DNA of 64,000 nucleotides from Amycolatopsis sp. MtRt-6 (GTDB lineage: Bacteria > Actinomycetota > Actinomycetes > Mycobacteriales > Pseudonocardiaceae): positions 50,047-114,046 of the forward strand of contig NZ_JADWPD010000037.1 in assembly GCF_017308975.1 (NCBI RefSeq). Direction: 5' to 3'. The notes beneath the pieces are model-generated. The model had not been told where the DNA came from. It did no database searches and saw only the letters and a program-made list of their open reading frames with translations. Shown here in pieces: positions 55,876-64,000 of the stretch; positions within the stretch are counted from its first letter, which is position 1; every line of letters starts with the position of its first letter. The translations under genes were made by a program, and so were the position numbers.

Positions 55876-58539
55876 ATGCGACGACACTTCCGGCCGCGGC
55901 GCCGTCGACCCTGCACGCTGTTGCTCGTCGCCGCCGCGGTGGCCGCCGTCGCGGGGACGCACCCGGCCGCGGCGGCTCCGCGGTCCGTGGCGCCGGGGCC
56001 TGCCGCGCAGGTCGACGGCGTCGCCGCGGGCAACGCCGCGATCGGGTCGGTCGACCTGGCCGGGACGTGGAGCTTCACCCCGGCGGGCCGGGCCACGACG
56101 TCGATCACCGTGCCCGGTGGGGGCTGGTACAAGCAGGGCTTCACCGACGTGCACGAGGCGGTGTACTCCCGCAGCGTGACCGTGCCGGACTCGGGACAGC
56201 CGCAGTCGGTGTGGATCGAGTTCGGTGCCGTCAACCACCAGGCGACGCTGTCCGTGGACGGGCGGGTGGTCGCCACCCGGACCACGGCCTTCACCCCGTC
56301 GAACTTCGACATCACCGCGTACGCCGCCCCCGGCACCACGCACACGATCAGCGTGGCGGTGAAGGGCCGCGGCGCCTTGCGGAACAGCGCGGGCAAGTAC
56401 CTGGTTCCGGTGGCCGCGGACTGGTCGGAGTCCGTGCCGCAGGGCATCTTCCGCTCGGCTTTCCTGCGGACGTACCCGGCGGTGTACGTCAGCGACACGT
56501 TCGTGCGCACGTCGGTGGCGAACCAGACCCTCACCTACGACGTGTCCGTGACCAACACCTCCGCCGCCGCGCGGTCGGTGACCCTCACCGGGGCGCTCGC
56601 CCCGGACGGCGGCGGCTCGTTCGCCTACCCGGCGCTGCCGAGCCGCACGGTCAGCGTGCCCGCCCGCTCGACGGCGAAGGTGACCGTCGGCCCGGTCGCG
56701 TGGAACCTCGGGACGGCCTCGTACTGGTGGCCGAACGTCCCGTACCGCCCGGGGTACCGGGCCCAGCTGCACCGGCTGTCGGTGCACGCGGCCACCGACG
56801 ACGGGCGCACCAGCGACGCCGCGTACCGGTTCGGGTTCCGCGAGAGCCGGCAGAACGGCGAGTACTTCGAGCTCAACGGCGTGCGCCTGAACTACCGCGG
56901 CGACAACCTCCAGGGCGCCGACTACGACCGCGTCGACCACGGCGGGAAGGGCGACGCCTACGACACGCTGCCCGGGTTTCTCCCGCCGTCACCGGGAAAT
57001 CCCGGCTGGCCCCAGGCGGTCGACAACTACCAGCGGCTGAACTTCAACGTCGTGCGGATCCACCAGGAACCGGCCAGTCCGTACATGCTGGACGTCGCCG
57101 GCGAGCTGGGCCTGATGATCATCGACGAGAGCGGGGTCCGCGGCGGTCCGGAGGACTTCGTCGGCGGCCACGACAACATGGTCGACCACGTCCGGGCGTT
57201 GACGCTGCGGGACCGCAACCACCCCTCGGTCGTCCGCTGGAGCCAGGCGAACGAACCGAGCTTCAGCAACGACTCCGAGCAGTTCGAGCAGGACCTCTAC
57301 GCGGCGGTGAACGGCGCCGACGGCACCCGCCCGATCAGCGTGGACGCCGCGCCCGGCGCCGACTCGCCGAGCCGGTACCCGAACATGAACTACCCCAACT
57401 TCGCCATTTTCGCGCACTACCTGGACGGCACCGGGCAGTACGGCGAGCGGGTGCCGTCCGTGCCCGGCCGGCCCGACGGCGAGGGCGAGTACATCTGGCC
57501 GAAGTGCAACACGAAGCAGGGGTTCGAGTGGTTCGCCACGGCGACGGCCGCCAAGCGCGGCAAGGGCGCCAACGACCTGCGTCCCTACACGCTGCTGTCC
57601 GCATGGGCGAGCGTCATCCCGGGGGTGCGGACGACGGACTTCACGCCCGAAGAAGGCGGCCACCCGGTCTACGGCGCGGACAACCTGGCCGACCCGTGGA
57701 GCAACCCGCAGTTCCAGCGGGTGCAGGCGGCGTTCAACCCGGTCGCCGCGATCGACCTGCCCTACTGGTCGGCGTCCGGCGTCTCGGATGCCAACGGCAG
57801 CTTCCCCCTGCCGCAGGCGGTACCGAGCTACGCCGCCAACGCCACGGTGAACCGGACCGTCACCGTCTTCAACGACGACCTCGCCGGCACCGCCGTGGAC
57901 TTCGCCTGGACCGCCCGCCTCGACAGCCCCACCGGCCCGGCGATCGCCTCCGGTGGCGCGGCGCTGTCGATCCCGCTGGGCTCACGGGTGTCCCAGCCGG
58001 TGTCGTTCACCGCCCCGGCCACCGGCTCGCGGGTGTACCTCGTGCTGTCGACCGCCAAGGCGGGCACGCCGACGTTCACCGACACGGTCGAGTACTTCAC
58101 CCTGGGCGGCTCGAACACCGGCCCGGCACCGGGCACGTACCGCATCGTCAACCGCAACAGCGGCAAACCCCTGGCGATCGCCGGCAATTCTCCCGCGGAC
58201 GGCGCCAAGGCGGTCCAGCAGACGGGGAACGCGACCTGGACGGTCGGCACCGCCCAGGGCGGGGCGTACACCCTGCGCTACACCGCGAGCGGGAAAGCCC
58301 TGGACGTCAACGGCTCGTCCACCACCGAAGGACTGCAGCTGCAGCAGTGGACGCCCCACGGCGGAACCAACCAGCAGTGGTACCTGCGCCCGACCGGCGA
58401 CGGCTACTACGCGATCGTCAGCACCGGCAGCGGCCTGGTGGCCGACGTGTACGGCCAATCAACCAGCGACGGCGCGCAGGTCGTCCAGTGGTCGGCCAAC
58501 AACGGACCCAACCAGCAATGGCAGCTGACACCGGCGTGA
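55876..58539 (+). CDS. Secreted GH2-family glycoside hydrolase with C-terminal ricin-type lectin domain
   Basis: An 887-residue exported enzyme. Signal peptide with a long basic n-region (RRHFRPRRRRP) and TLLLVAAAVAAVAG core. Then sugar-binding (jelly-roll) domain (about 55-200), Ig-like domain, TIM barrel (about 310-620) with the acid/base Glu in RWSQANEPSFSN and a likely nucleophile in GEGEYIWPKCN. After another beta domain, residues 750-887 form a ricin-B/CBM13 lectin with repeated QW motifs (LQLQQWTPHGGTNQQW, VVQWSANNGPNQQW). Substrate is a plant or fungal polysaccharide side chain; beta-galactosidase, mannosidase and glucuronidase are all possible. Confidence 0.88.
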   Translation: MRRHFRPRRRRPCTLLLVAAAVAAVAGTHPAAAAPRSVAPGPAAQVDGVAAGNAAIGSVDLAGTWSFTPAGRATTSITVPGGGWYKQGFTDVHEAVYSRSVTVPDSGQPQSVWIEFGAVNHQATLSVDGRVVATRTTAFTPSNFDITAYAAPGTTHTISVAVKGRGALRNSAGKYLVPVAADWSESVPQGIFRSAFLRTYPAVYVSDTFVRTSVANQTLTYDVSVTNTSAAARSVTLTGALAPDGGGSFAYPALPSRTVSVPARSTAKVTVGPVAWNLGTASYWWPNVPYRPGYRAQLHRLSVHAATDDGRTSDAAYRFGFRESRQNGEYFELNGVRLNYRGDNLQGADYDRVDHGGKGDAYDTLPGFLPPSPGNPGWPQAVDNYQRLNFNVVRIHQEPASPYMLDVAGELGLMIIDESGVRGGPEDFVGGHDNMVDHVRALTLRDRNHPSVVRWSQANEPSFSNDSEQFEQDLYAAVNGADGTRPISVDAAPGADSPSRYPNMNYPNFAIFAHYLDGTGQYGERVPSVPGRPDGEGEYIWPKCNTKQGFEWFATATAAKRGKGANDLRPYTLLSAWASVIPGVRTTDFTPEEGGHPVYGADNLADPWSNPQFQRVQAAFNPVAAIDLPYWSASGVSDANGSFPLPQAVPSYAANATVNRTVTVFNDDLAGTAVDFAWTARLDSPTGPAIASGGAALSIPLGSRVSQPVSFTAPATGSRVYLVLSTAKAGTPTFTDTVEYFTLGGSNTGPAPGTYRIVNRNSGKPLAIAGNSPADGAKAVQQTGNATWTVGTAQGGAYTLRYTASGKALDVNGSSTTEGLQLQQWTPHGGTNQQWYLRPTGDGYYAIVSTGSGLVADVYGQSTSDGAQVVQWSANNGPNQQWQLTPA

Positions 58540-58657
58540 GCCCACGGCGCCGGGACTGTGCTGGGTCCGTATTTCTCGTGACAACCGTCGGCGGTGAAGC
58601 ACGGCAGGAACAGGCCAAGGGTCGTCGCGGCCGGGGACCGGTTGCTACCCATAGTGC

Positions 58658-59227
58658 ATGCACCGCAAACCGCCGTCCGCGTCGCCGACGTCCAGCTTCG
58701 AGCACCCGTCCGTACCGTCCAAGCCCGTCGCCAAGGCTGTCCTCGCGTCCGTGGGAGTCCTCGGGCTGCTGACCGGCTGCGACGGCGGTGCGCAGCCGGG
58801 CGTTTCCGCGCCTGCACCGTCGTCCTCCCCGGCGGCGTCCGCCCCGGCTGCCGCCGATGGCAGTGACTACTCGGCCTGCGCCGACGGCACCTGCGAGGTG
58901 CGGGTGAGTGGCCCGGTGGACATCCCGCTCACCGGACAGGGTGGGCTGCGCCGGATCTCCGTCGCCGCCGTCACCGCGAACGGCATCGACTTCACCACCG
59001 ATGGCGGCGGCACCGGCAACGTGACGCGCGGGTGCGTGATCACCCTGTACGAGCACGGAAGCGGATCTCGCTGCAGCAGCGGCGAACCGGAGCGGCCGCG
59101 ACCGGTGGACGGCGTGCTCGCCCTGCAGGTCGCCGATCTGCGCGACGGCGCCGCGATCCTCCGGCTCGTCTCCGGCAAGGTCGGTCCGCCGCCCGCCTCG
59201 CTGCGCCCACCCACCTGGTCCTGGTGA
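58658..59227 (+). CDS. Putative lipoprotein
   Basis: A 189-residue protein with a long N-terminal region, a hydrophobic stretch AVLASVGVLGLLTG and lipobox LLTGC, so it is probably lipid-anchored. After an Ala/Ser/Pro linker the mature domain carries two Cys (YSACADGTCEVRVSG) and two more (RGCVITLYEHGSGSRC), giving likely disulfides. Function unknown. The gene follows a 118-base gap; the next gene starts 12 bases later. Confidence 0.72.
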   Translation: MHRKPPSASPTSSFEHPSVPSKPVAKAVLASVGVLGLLTGCDGGAQPGVSAPAPSSSPAASAPAAADGSDYSACADGTCEVRVSGPVDIPLTGQGGLRRISVAAVTANGIDFTTDGGGTGNVTRGCVITLYEHGSGSRCSSGEPERPRPVDGVLALQVADLRDGAAILRLVSGKVGPPPASLRPPTWSW

Positions 59228-59239
59228 AGGAGAGTTCAC

Positions 59240-59665
59240 GTGATCGAGAATCCGCACGTCGACCGCGACAAATGGACCCGCCGCCGCGATGCGCGCCGCG
59301 CCCACCCCACCCCGCTGGCCGCCGCCGCGCCGGACCGGCCCGCCAATCTGCGCCGGGCTTTCGTGGTCTGGATGGTGATCGGGGTGGTGACCGTGCCGCT
59401 GATCATCGGAATCATCATCGTGTTCGCGGCGTTCAACCTCCGCGCCGGCTACCGAGGCGCCCGCGTCATGCTGACCGTGATCGGGGCGGGAAGCCCCGTT
59501 TCGGTCCCCGTCATCCTCGGCGCGATGATCTGGTCCGGGAATTTCGACGCCATCGCCCTCATCCCGCTGGGCTTCACCTCGGCGGTGTTCGCGGCCGTGT
59601 TCCTGATGTGGCGCCCGGATGTCACCGCCTGGTTCCGGGCGCAGCGTCAGGCTTCGAGCAGATAG
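59240..59665 (+). CDS. Small membrane protein
   Basis: A 141-residue protein: a charged N-terminal 37 residues (DRDKWTRRRDARRAHP), then three or four helices (VVWMVIGVVTVPLIIGIIIV, VMLTVIGAGSPVSVPVILGAM, ALIPLGFTSAVFAAVFLMW). GAAGGAGAG precedes the GTG start. It is cotranscribed with the lipoprotein gene. Its 3' end overlaps the convergent response regulator gene by 19 bases. No family recognised. Confidence 0.68.
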   Translation: MIENPHVDRDKWTRRRDARRAHPTPLAAAAPDRPANLRRAFVVWMVIGVVTVPLIIGIIIVFAAFNLRAGYRGARVMLTVIGAGSPVSVPVILGAMIWSGNFDAIALIPLGFTSAVFAAVFLMWRPDVTAWFRAQRQASSR

Positions 59666-60300
59666 CCGATCGTCGGGACCGTGCGGACCGGCTGGGGCTC
59701 GCCGAGCTTGCGGCGCAGGTTGCGGATCGCCACTTCGAGCGCGTTCGACGCCGGCGGGTCCGGCCACGCGCAGGCGATCAGTTCCTTGCGGGACACCGGT
59801 TTCCCCGCCTCGGACATCAGCCGTTCCAGCAGGTCGAACTCGGTGCGTGTCAGGCTCAGCAGCACCCCGCCGCGGCGGACCTCGCGGCGTCCGGTGTCGA
59901 GTTCGAGGTCTGCGCAGCGCCGGACCACCGGCTGCGGCAGCGCGCTGCGGCGGCACAGGCTCCGGACCCTGGCCACCATCTCCTCGGCCAGGAACGGCTT
60001 TTCGAGGTAGTCGTCGCCGCCTCGGCTCAGCCCGGCCACCCGCTGGGCCGGGTCGCCCAGCGCGGTCAGGAACAGCACCGGGACGGCCCAGCCCTCCCGC
60101 CGTTTCCGCTCGACGTACCCGAGCGCGTCGCCACCCGGCAGCATGCGGTCGAAGACCGCGCAGTCGTAGGTGTTGACCCACAGCAGCTCGTCGGCGACCG
60201 GCAGGTCGCCTGCCGGGTCGACGGCGAACCCCGCGCCGCGCAGCGACGTCGTGATCGCCAGCCGCAGGTCGGGGTCGTCCTCGGTGACCAAGATCCGCAC
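59647..60300 (-). CDS. OmpR-family response regulator, orphan
   Basis: A 217-residue regulator: receiver with ILVTEDDPDLR, phospho-acceptor Asp in CAVFDRMLPGGDAL, Lys in YLEKPFLAEE; OmpR winged helix with REVRRGGVLLSLTRTEFDLL and RTVPTIGYLLEA. It resembles the other OmpR regulator 1.6 kb away over its full length (shared CAVFDR-LP-GDALG and REVRRGGVLLSL). No kinase is adjacent, so it may be served by the kinase of that paralogue. The GTG start lies 18 bases from the LuxR gene stop in the same direction. Confidence 0.88.
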   Translation of the reverse strand: MRILVTEDDPDLRLAITTSLRGAGFAVDPAGDLPVADELLWVNTYDCAVFDRMLPGGDALGYVERKRREGWAVPVLFLTALGDPAQRVAGLSRGGDDYLEKPFLAEEMVARVRSLCRRSALPQPVVRRCADLELDTGRREVRRGGVLLSLTRTEFDLLERLMSEAGKPVSRKELIACAWPDPPASNALEVAIRNLRRKLGEPQPVRTVPTIGYLLEA

Positions 60301-60318
60301 CCCGCCACTAAACCAGCC

Positions 60319-60987
60319 TCAGCTCGCGCGTTCCAGCAGCCAGCCCCGATCGGCCGCCTTCACCCCCGCCTGGAAGCGGCTGCGGGCGCCGAGCTGGTTC
60401 ATCAGGTCCGACACCATCCGGCGGACCGTGCGCACCGAAAGGTCCAGCCGCGCCGCGGCCGTGTCGTCCGTGCAGCCCTCCGAAAGCAGCGTCAGCAGTT
60501 CCCGCTGGCGCGCGGTCAGCCCGGCCTCGTTCGCGGGTTCGGCGGACAGGAACGGGGTCGCGCCGGACCAGAGGCGTTCGAACAGTTCGACGACGGTCGT
60601 GACGACGGCGGGCAGGTGCACGGCGGTGACCCCGGAAGCCGGACGGCGGGCCGGCAGCACGGCGACCGCGTGGTCGACCACCAGCGCGCTCGAGGGCACC
60701 TGCGCGACGGTCCGCACCACGGCCCCCGCGCGCACCAGCGCGGCCAGCCGCGTGGCCACCGTCGGGTCCAGCCTCGCCCGGTCCGGCATGAGGACCCGGT
60801 ACCGCACGCCGCGGCGCAGGTTGTCGAGATCGATCCGGCGCAGCGGCGCGATCGGGTCGGGCGCACCGGGCGCGAGGACGGTCATCACGACGACCTCCGT
60901 GGTGGCCGAGGCCAGCAGCCCTGCGGCCCCGCCGGCGCGGTCGGCGGCCAGCACGACGGCGGGGCGTTCGGTCAGCACCTGGTTCAT
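60319..60987 (-). CDS. LuxR-type regulator without recognisable receiver
   Basis: A 222-residue protein. The C-terminal HTH (LTARQRELLTLLSEGCTDDTAAARLDLS, about 155-182, then TVRRMVSDLMNQL) is clear. The N-terminal 150 residues (RPAVVLAADRAGGAAGLL, RRGVRYRVLMPDRARLDP, VPSSALVVDHAVAVLP) match the TrmB/PLD-like region seen in some actinomycete LuxR proteins and lack a phospho-acceptor. It overlaps the upstream SARP stop by four bases, so the two are coupled. Confidence 0.83.
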   Translation of the reverse strand: MNQVLTERPAVVLAADRAGGAAGLLASATTEVVVMTVLAPGAPDPIAPLRRIDLDNLRRGVRYRVLMPDRARLDPTVATRLAALVRAGAVVRTVAQVPSSALVVDHAVAVLPARRPASGVTAVHLPAVVTTVVELFERLWSGATPFLSAEPANEAGLTARQRELLTLLSEGCTDDTAAARLDLSVRTVRRMVSDLMNQLGARSRFQAGVKAADRGWLLERAS

Positions 60988-61871
60988 GCCGGCACCCCCC
61001 GCAGCGCGAGAGCCGGGGTTTCCGGCATGGTGACGCCGATCCGGTCGGCGAGCCGCACGGCGGTCTGGACCGCACGCACCGCCCCGACGAGGAGATCCTG
61101 GATCTGCGCGATGTCGGCGTCCGACGGCGGCCCGCCGAGAAGCACCGTGCGGTGCGCGCTCGCCAGTGCCGTCCCGGGTTCGACGCCGAGTTCCGCCCGC
61201 AGCACCGCTCGGGCGCGGGCGAAGACGTCGAGCGCTTCGGCACGGCGGCCGCCGTGGTGCAGCGCCAGGACCAGCCGGGCCCACGCGTCCTCCCGCAGCG
61301 GGTCCTCCTCGGCCAGCGTCCGCGCGAGGACGACGGCTTCGTCGTGCCGTCCGGCGGCCGCGTAGACGTCGGCCAGCCGGCCGCGGACGCGGGCGTGCAG
61401 CTGGCCGGCGGCCGCGACGGCCGGGACCGCCCAGTCGTGCTCGATGCCCCCGTAGGGACGGCCGCGCCACAGCCGCAGCGCGCCGGTCAGCCGCTCCGCC
61501 GCGGCCGCGGTGTCCCCGGCACGCACGGCCCGCTCGGCGGCGTCGAGCGCCAGCCGGGCCAGGTCGAGGTCCAGTTCCCCGGGCTCGACCCGGATGCGGT
61601 AGGCGCCCGCGGCGCTCTCGATCCGCGCCCCCACCGCGGGCGGCGGCAGGTCACGGCGCAGCCGCCAGACGTAGGTCTTCAGGTTGCGTTCCGCCGACGG
61701 CGGCACGTCCTGTTCCTGCCACAACATCGTGATCAGCTGGTCTACGCTCACCCACGCGTTAGCGTGGACGAGCAGTGCCGAGAGGAGGGCGGCGGGCTTG
61801 CCGGCACCCACCCTGACCTCGGCCCCGCCCGGCCTGCGCACCTCGAGCGGCCCGAGCACTCCGAACGACAC
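60984..61871 (-). CDS. SARP-type regulator (BTAD)
   Basis: A 295-residue SARP: winged helix (SFGVLGPLEVRRPGGAEVRVG, ERNLKTYVWRLRRDL) and BTAD (LTGALRLWRGRPYGGIEHDW, DVFARARAVLRAELGVEPG), then a short helical tail (DADIAQIQDLLVGAVRAVQT). The GTG start follows GGGAGG well; an upstream ATG in frame would add an unconserved nine residues. It forms an operon with the LuxR gene and is divergent from the OmpR regulator. Target unknown. Confidence 0.9.
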   Translation of the reverse strand: MSFGVLGPLEVRRPGGAEVRVGAGKPAALLSALLVHANAWVSVDQLITMLWQEQDVPPSAERNLKTYVWRLRRDLPPPAVGARIESAAGAYRIRVEPGELDLDLARLALDAAERAVRAGDTAAAAERLTGALRLWRGRPYGGIEHDWAVPAVAAAGQLHARVRGRLADVYAAAGRHDEAVVLARTLAEEDPLREDAWARLVLALHHGGRRAEALDVFARARAVLRAELGVEPGTALASAHRTVLLGGPPSDADIAQIQDLLVGAVRAVQTAVRLADRIGVTMPETPALALRGVPA

Positions 61872-61933
61872 TGGACACCTCCCTTTGATCGACTGCACTC
61901 ACGATGCCGGACCGGTGATGAGGATTTGATGAC

Positions 61934-62596
61934 ATGAGCGGAGCGAGGGGCCGGGTGCTCGTCGTCGAGGACGAGGAGGACATCCGGGTGGCCGTGACGG
62001 CCGAGCTGCGGGGTGCCGGCTTCACGGTCGACGCGGTGGGCACGCTCGCCGACGCGGCGAAGGCGCTCGACGCGGCCGAGCACGCCTGTGCCGTCTTCGA
62101 CCGCATCCTGCCGGACGGCGACGCGCTCGGGTTCGTCGACGCGCTGCGCCGCCGCGGCCGGGCGGTGCCGGTGCTCTTCCTGACCGCGCGCGACGCGGGC
62201 GCGGACCGGGTTGCCGGGTTCGCGCACGGCGGCGACGACTACGTGACCAAGCCGTTCGTGCTGGCCGAGCTGCTGGCCCGGGTGACCAACCTGTGCCGCC
62301 GGGGCGGCGTGCGGCCGCCGGTGCTGCGCCACGCCGACCTCGAGGTCGACTGCGCGCGCCGGGAGGTCCGCCGCGGCGGCGTCCTGCTGTCGCTGAGCAC
62401 CCTGGAGTTCGCGATCCTGGAGCACCTGGCCTCCCGGCCGGGGCTGGCGGTGACCCGCACCGAGCTGATCGAGCACTGCTGGGAAGCCGAGCCGCTGGCG
62501 AACGTGGTGGACGCGGTCGTCAAGCGGCTGCGGGGCAAGCTCGGCGAGCCGGAACTGGTGCACACGGTCCGCGGCGTGGGGTACCGGCTGTCGTGA
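61934..62596 (+). CDS. OmpR-family response regulator
   Basis: A 220-residue regulator: receiver with VLVVEDEEDIR, Asp in CAVFDRILPDGDALGF, Lys in YVTKPFVLAEL; winged helix ending VHTVRGVGYRLS. It overlaps the kinase gene by four bases (GTGA) and so forms a pair with it. It is a paralogue of the orphan regulator nearby. The 62-base gap to the SARP gene carries both promoters. Confidence 0.93.
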   Translation: MSGARGRVLVVEDEEDIRVAVTAELRGAGFTVDAVGTLADAAKALDAAEHACAVFDRILPDGDALGFVDALRRRGRAVPVLFLTARDAGADRVAGFAHGGDDYVTKPFVLAELLARVTNLCRRGGVRPPVLRHADLEVDCARREVRRGGVLLSLSTLEFAILEHLASRPGLAVTRTELIEHCWEAEPLANVVDAVVKRLRGKLGEPELVHTVRGVGYRLS

Positions 62597-63864
62597 GCGA
62601 CTCGTCCGCCGGCCAGCTGCGCCGCCTGCGCCGCCTGCTCACGCTCCTGTTCACCGTGATGAACGCCGCCGGCCTGATCCTGTTCGCCTGGCTGGTGATC
62701 AAGGCCGACGCCGACCGGGGCACCCAGCGCCTCGACAGCGAGGTGCAGCTGGTCGTCACCGGGGTCAACCGGCTGCTCGGCTACTCGGGCGGCTCGCTCG
62801 TCACCGCGTTCATCGGCCAGGACCCGCTCAACGACAAGTGCCCGCAGTTCGCCGTGCTCCCGGGCGGCACGCCCGCGTTCGCCGGCTACTACAGCAAACG
62901 CCGGTGCGTGAGTGTCGACGACGCGTTCCTCGACGGGCTCGCGACGCAGGCGGTCCGGGCCGCGCGCCCGCTGGCGGGGTACACGCGCACGCCGGACGGG
63001 CAGTCCCTCTACTTCGCGGTGGACCCGATCCGCAACAGCGAGCGGCAGTACGTCGGCGCGGTCGTGGCGGTGACTCCCACCGCGGCCGAGGAGGCCCGGC
63101 ACGACCGGTACACGCTGCTCGTCGTCGGCGCGTGCGTGCTGCTGGTGGCCGCGGTCGGCGGCATCGGCTACCTGCTCGCCGGCCGGGCCACCCGGCCCGC
63201 GGTGACCGCGCTGGAACAGCAGCGGTCCCTGCTCAACGGCGTTTCCCAGCTGCTCGACGGCGTGGTCCACGACCTGAAGACCCCGGTCGCGCGCCTGCGC
63301 GCGCTGGCCGACGCGGCCCAGCGGAACCCCGAAGCGCAGGCGGAGCTGCTGCCGCGGACCATCCGGCTCGCCGGGATGATGGGCGACATCATCGACCTGT
63401 GGCCCAGCCGGGCGCGGGTGACGGCGGGGGTGGAGGAGCTGACCCTCGCGCCGCTGATGCTCGACCAGCTCGTCGAGACGCTGGCCGAGGACATCCCGAC
63501 CGACGGCGCCCGCGTTTCGGTGACCTCGGTCCCGACCCGCGTCGACGGCGACGCCACCCTGCTGCGCCGGGCGATCGGCAACCTGATCGGCAACGCCCTC
63601 AACCACGGCAGGCACGGCGGCGAGGACGCCGACGTCCAGGTCACCGTGCTCGACGGCCGGGTGATCGTCGCCGACCGCGGCCCGGGCATCGACCCGGAAG
63701 AGGCGCCCAAGCTGTTCGAGCCGCACTACAGCGGCGGCGGGTCGACCGGCATCGGGCTGGCGGTGGTGAAGTGGGTGGCCGAGGTCCACGGGGGCACGGT
63801 CCGGGTCTACAACCGGGACGAAGGCGGCGCGATCTTCGAGCTGAGCCTGCCGACCGGCCGGTGA
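62593..63864 (+). CDS. Sensor histidine kinase (OmpR partner)
   Basis: A 423-residue membrane kinase. Two helices (LLTLLFTVMNAAGLILFAWLV, about 16-36; YTLLVVGACVLLVAAVGGIG, about 177-196) flank an extracellular domain with two Cys (NDKCPQFAV and YSKRRCVSV), probably a disulfide. A short HAMP-like linker leads to the His helix VVHDLKTPVARLR, N-box RRAIGNLIGNALNHG, DRGPGIDPEE and GSTGIGLAVVKW. The ligand is unknown. The GTG start overlaps the regulator stop. Confidence 0.93.
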   Translation: MSDSSAGQLRRLRRLLTLLFTVMNAAGLILFAWLVIKADADRGTQRLDSEVQLVVTGVNRLLGYSGGSLVTAFIGQDPLNDKCPQFAVLPGGTPAFAGYYSKRRCVSVDDAFLDGLATQAVRAARPLAGYTRTPDGQSLYFAVDPIRNSERQYVGAVVAVTPTAAEEARHDRYTLLVVGACVLLVAAVGGIGYLLAGRATRPAVTALEQQRSLLNGVSQLLDGVVHDLKTPVARLRALADAAQRNPEAQAELLPRTIRLAGMMGDIIDLWPSRARVTAGVEELTLAPLMLDQLVETLAEDIPTDGARVSVTSVPTRVDGDATLLRRAIGNLIGNALNHGRHGGEDADVQVTVLDGRVIVADRGPGIDPEEAPKLFEPHYSGGGSTGIGLAVVKWVAEVHGGTVRVYNRDEGGAIFELSLPTGR

Positions 63865-63893
63865 GGCGGCGCGAGCGCCCCAATGAGGTTTTC

Positions 63894-64000
63894 TCAGTAG
63901 CGTCCGTGGTGTTCGTGGTGGGTGAGGACGAGGGCGGCTTGGACGATGTGGCCGATGCGGTGGGGGCAGAGGCTGATGTGGCGGAGTGCTCGCCAGCGGG
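63894..64000 (-). CDS. Transposase C-terminal end (gene runs off the window)
   Basis: The leftward frame from the window edge reads RWRALRHISLCPHRIGHIVQ then AALVLTHHEHHGRY and stops at 63896-63894. This wording, with IGHIVQAALVLTH close to the stop, is typical of the C-terminus of a frequent actinomycete insertion-sequence transposase. The insertion's end probably lies in the 29 bases between this stop and the kinase gene. Family (IS4 or IS701-like) cannot be fixed from 34 residues. Confidence 0.6.
   Translation of the reverse strand, partial: RWRALRHISLCPHRIGHIVQAALVLTHHEHHGRY

Overview
The window comes from a high-GC actinomycete. SARP regulators, a DUF222/HNH protein, secreted glycosidases and dense ATGA-type overlaps suggest a Pseudonocardiales genome, most likely Amycolatopsis-like; this rests on gene content and codon bias, not on a database search.

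Layout. (1) 1-2134: end of a poly-gamma-glutamate PgsC/CapC gene and a NarL/DesK-type two-component pair. (2) 2414-21815: one large catabolic island. It holds an intradiol (probably hydroxyquinol) dioxygenase and maleylacetate reductase; an operon with a flavin amine oxidase, APC permease, copper amine oxidase, aldehyde dehydrogenase, a SnoaL-like protein and a FixJ-type regulator; and a recognisable indole-3-acetate (iac) set, iacABCDEF facing iacG, a small gene and iacH, with a PAS sensor kinase and a TetR regulator. Together they could take an indole-ethylamine through the aldehyde and indole-acetate to a dihydroxy- or trihydroxybenzene and on to 3-oxoadipate. The hydroxyquinol-type ending would fit a 5-hydroxyindole such as serotonin or 5-hydroxyindoleacetate; that is an inference. 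(3) 21825-30636: arabinoxylan-oligosaccharide utilisation (GH51, GH39, sugar ABC importer, LacI regulator with two CGAAA-N3-TTTCG operators) plus a secreted esterase. (4) 30790-34328: two ArsR systems, one with a P1B-4 metal ATPase behind a perfect 24-bp palindrome, one with an SRPBCC protein. (5) 34500-36536: decayed DNA with a transposase remnant, an HNH/DUF222 gene and a broken GMC oxidoreductase. (6) 36537-43274: secreted NHL propeller protein, membrane NACHT NTPase and a Ser/Thr kinase with WD40-like repeats. (7) 43494-48647: MFS transporter, radical SAM enzyme, phosphoribosyltransferase, cytosine-deaminase-like amidohydrolase and, convergent, an inositol-monophosphatase-family phosphatase; a possible modified-base or nucleoside cluster. 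(8) 48877-54752: esterase, cupin, IacA-fold flavoprotein and two SARP-type regulators. (9) 54762-58539: truncated DJ-1/PfpI gene abutting a GH16 fragment, then a secreted GH2-ricin enzyme. (10) 58658-63864: lipoprotein, membrane protein, orphan OmpR regulator, LuxR and SARP regulators and an OmpR/histidine-kinase pair; a transposase 3' end closes the window.

No tRNA, rRNA or CRISPR array was seen. Starts were chosen by Shine-Dalgarno position, overlap with the upstream gene and family length.
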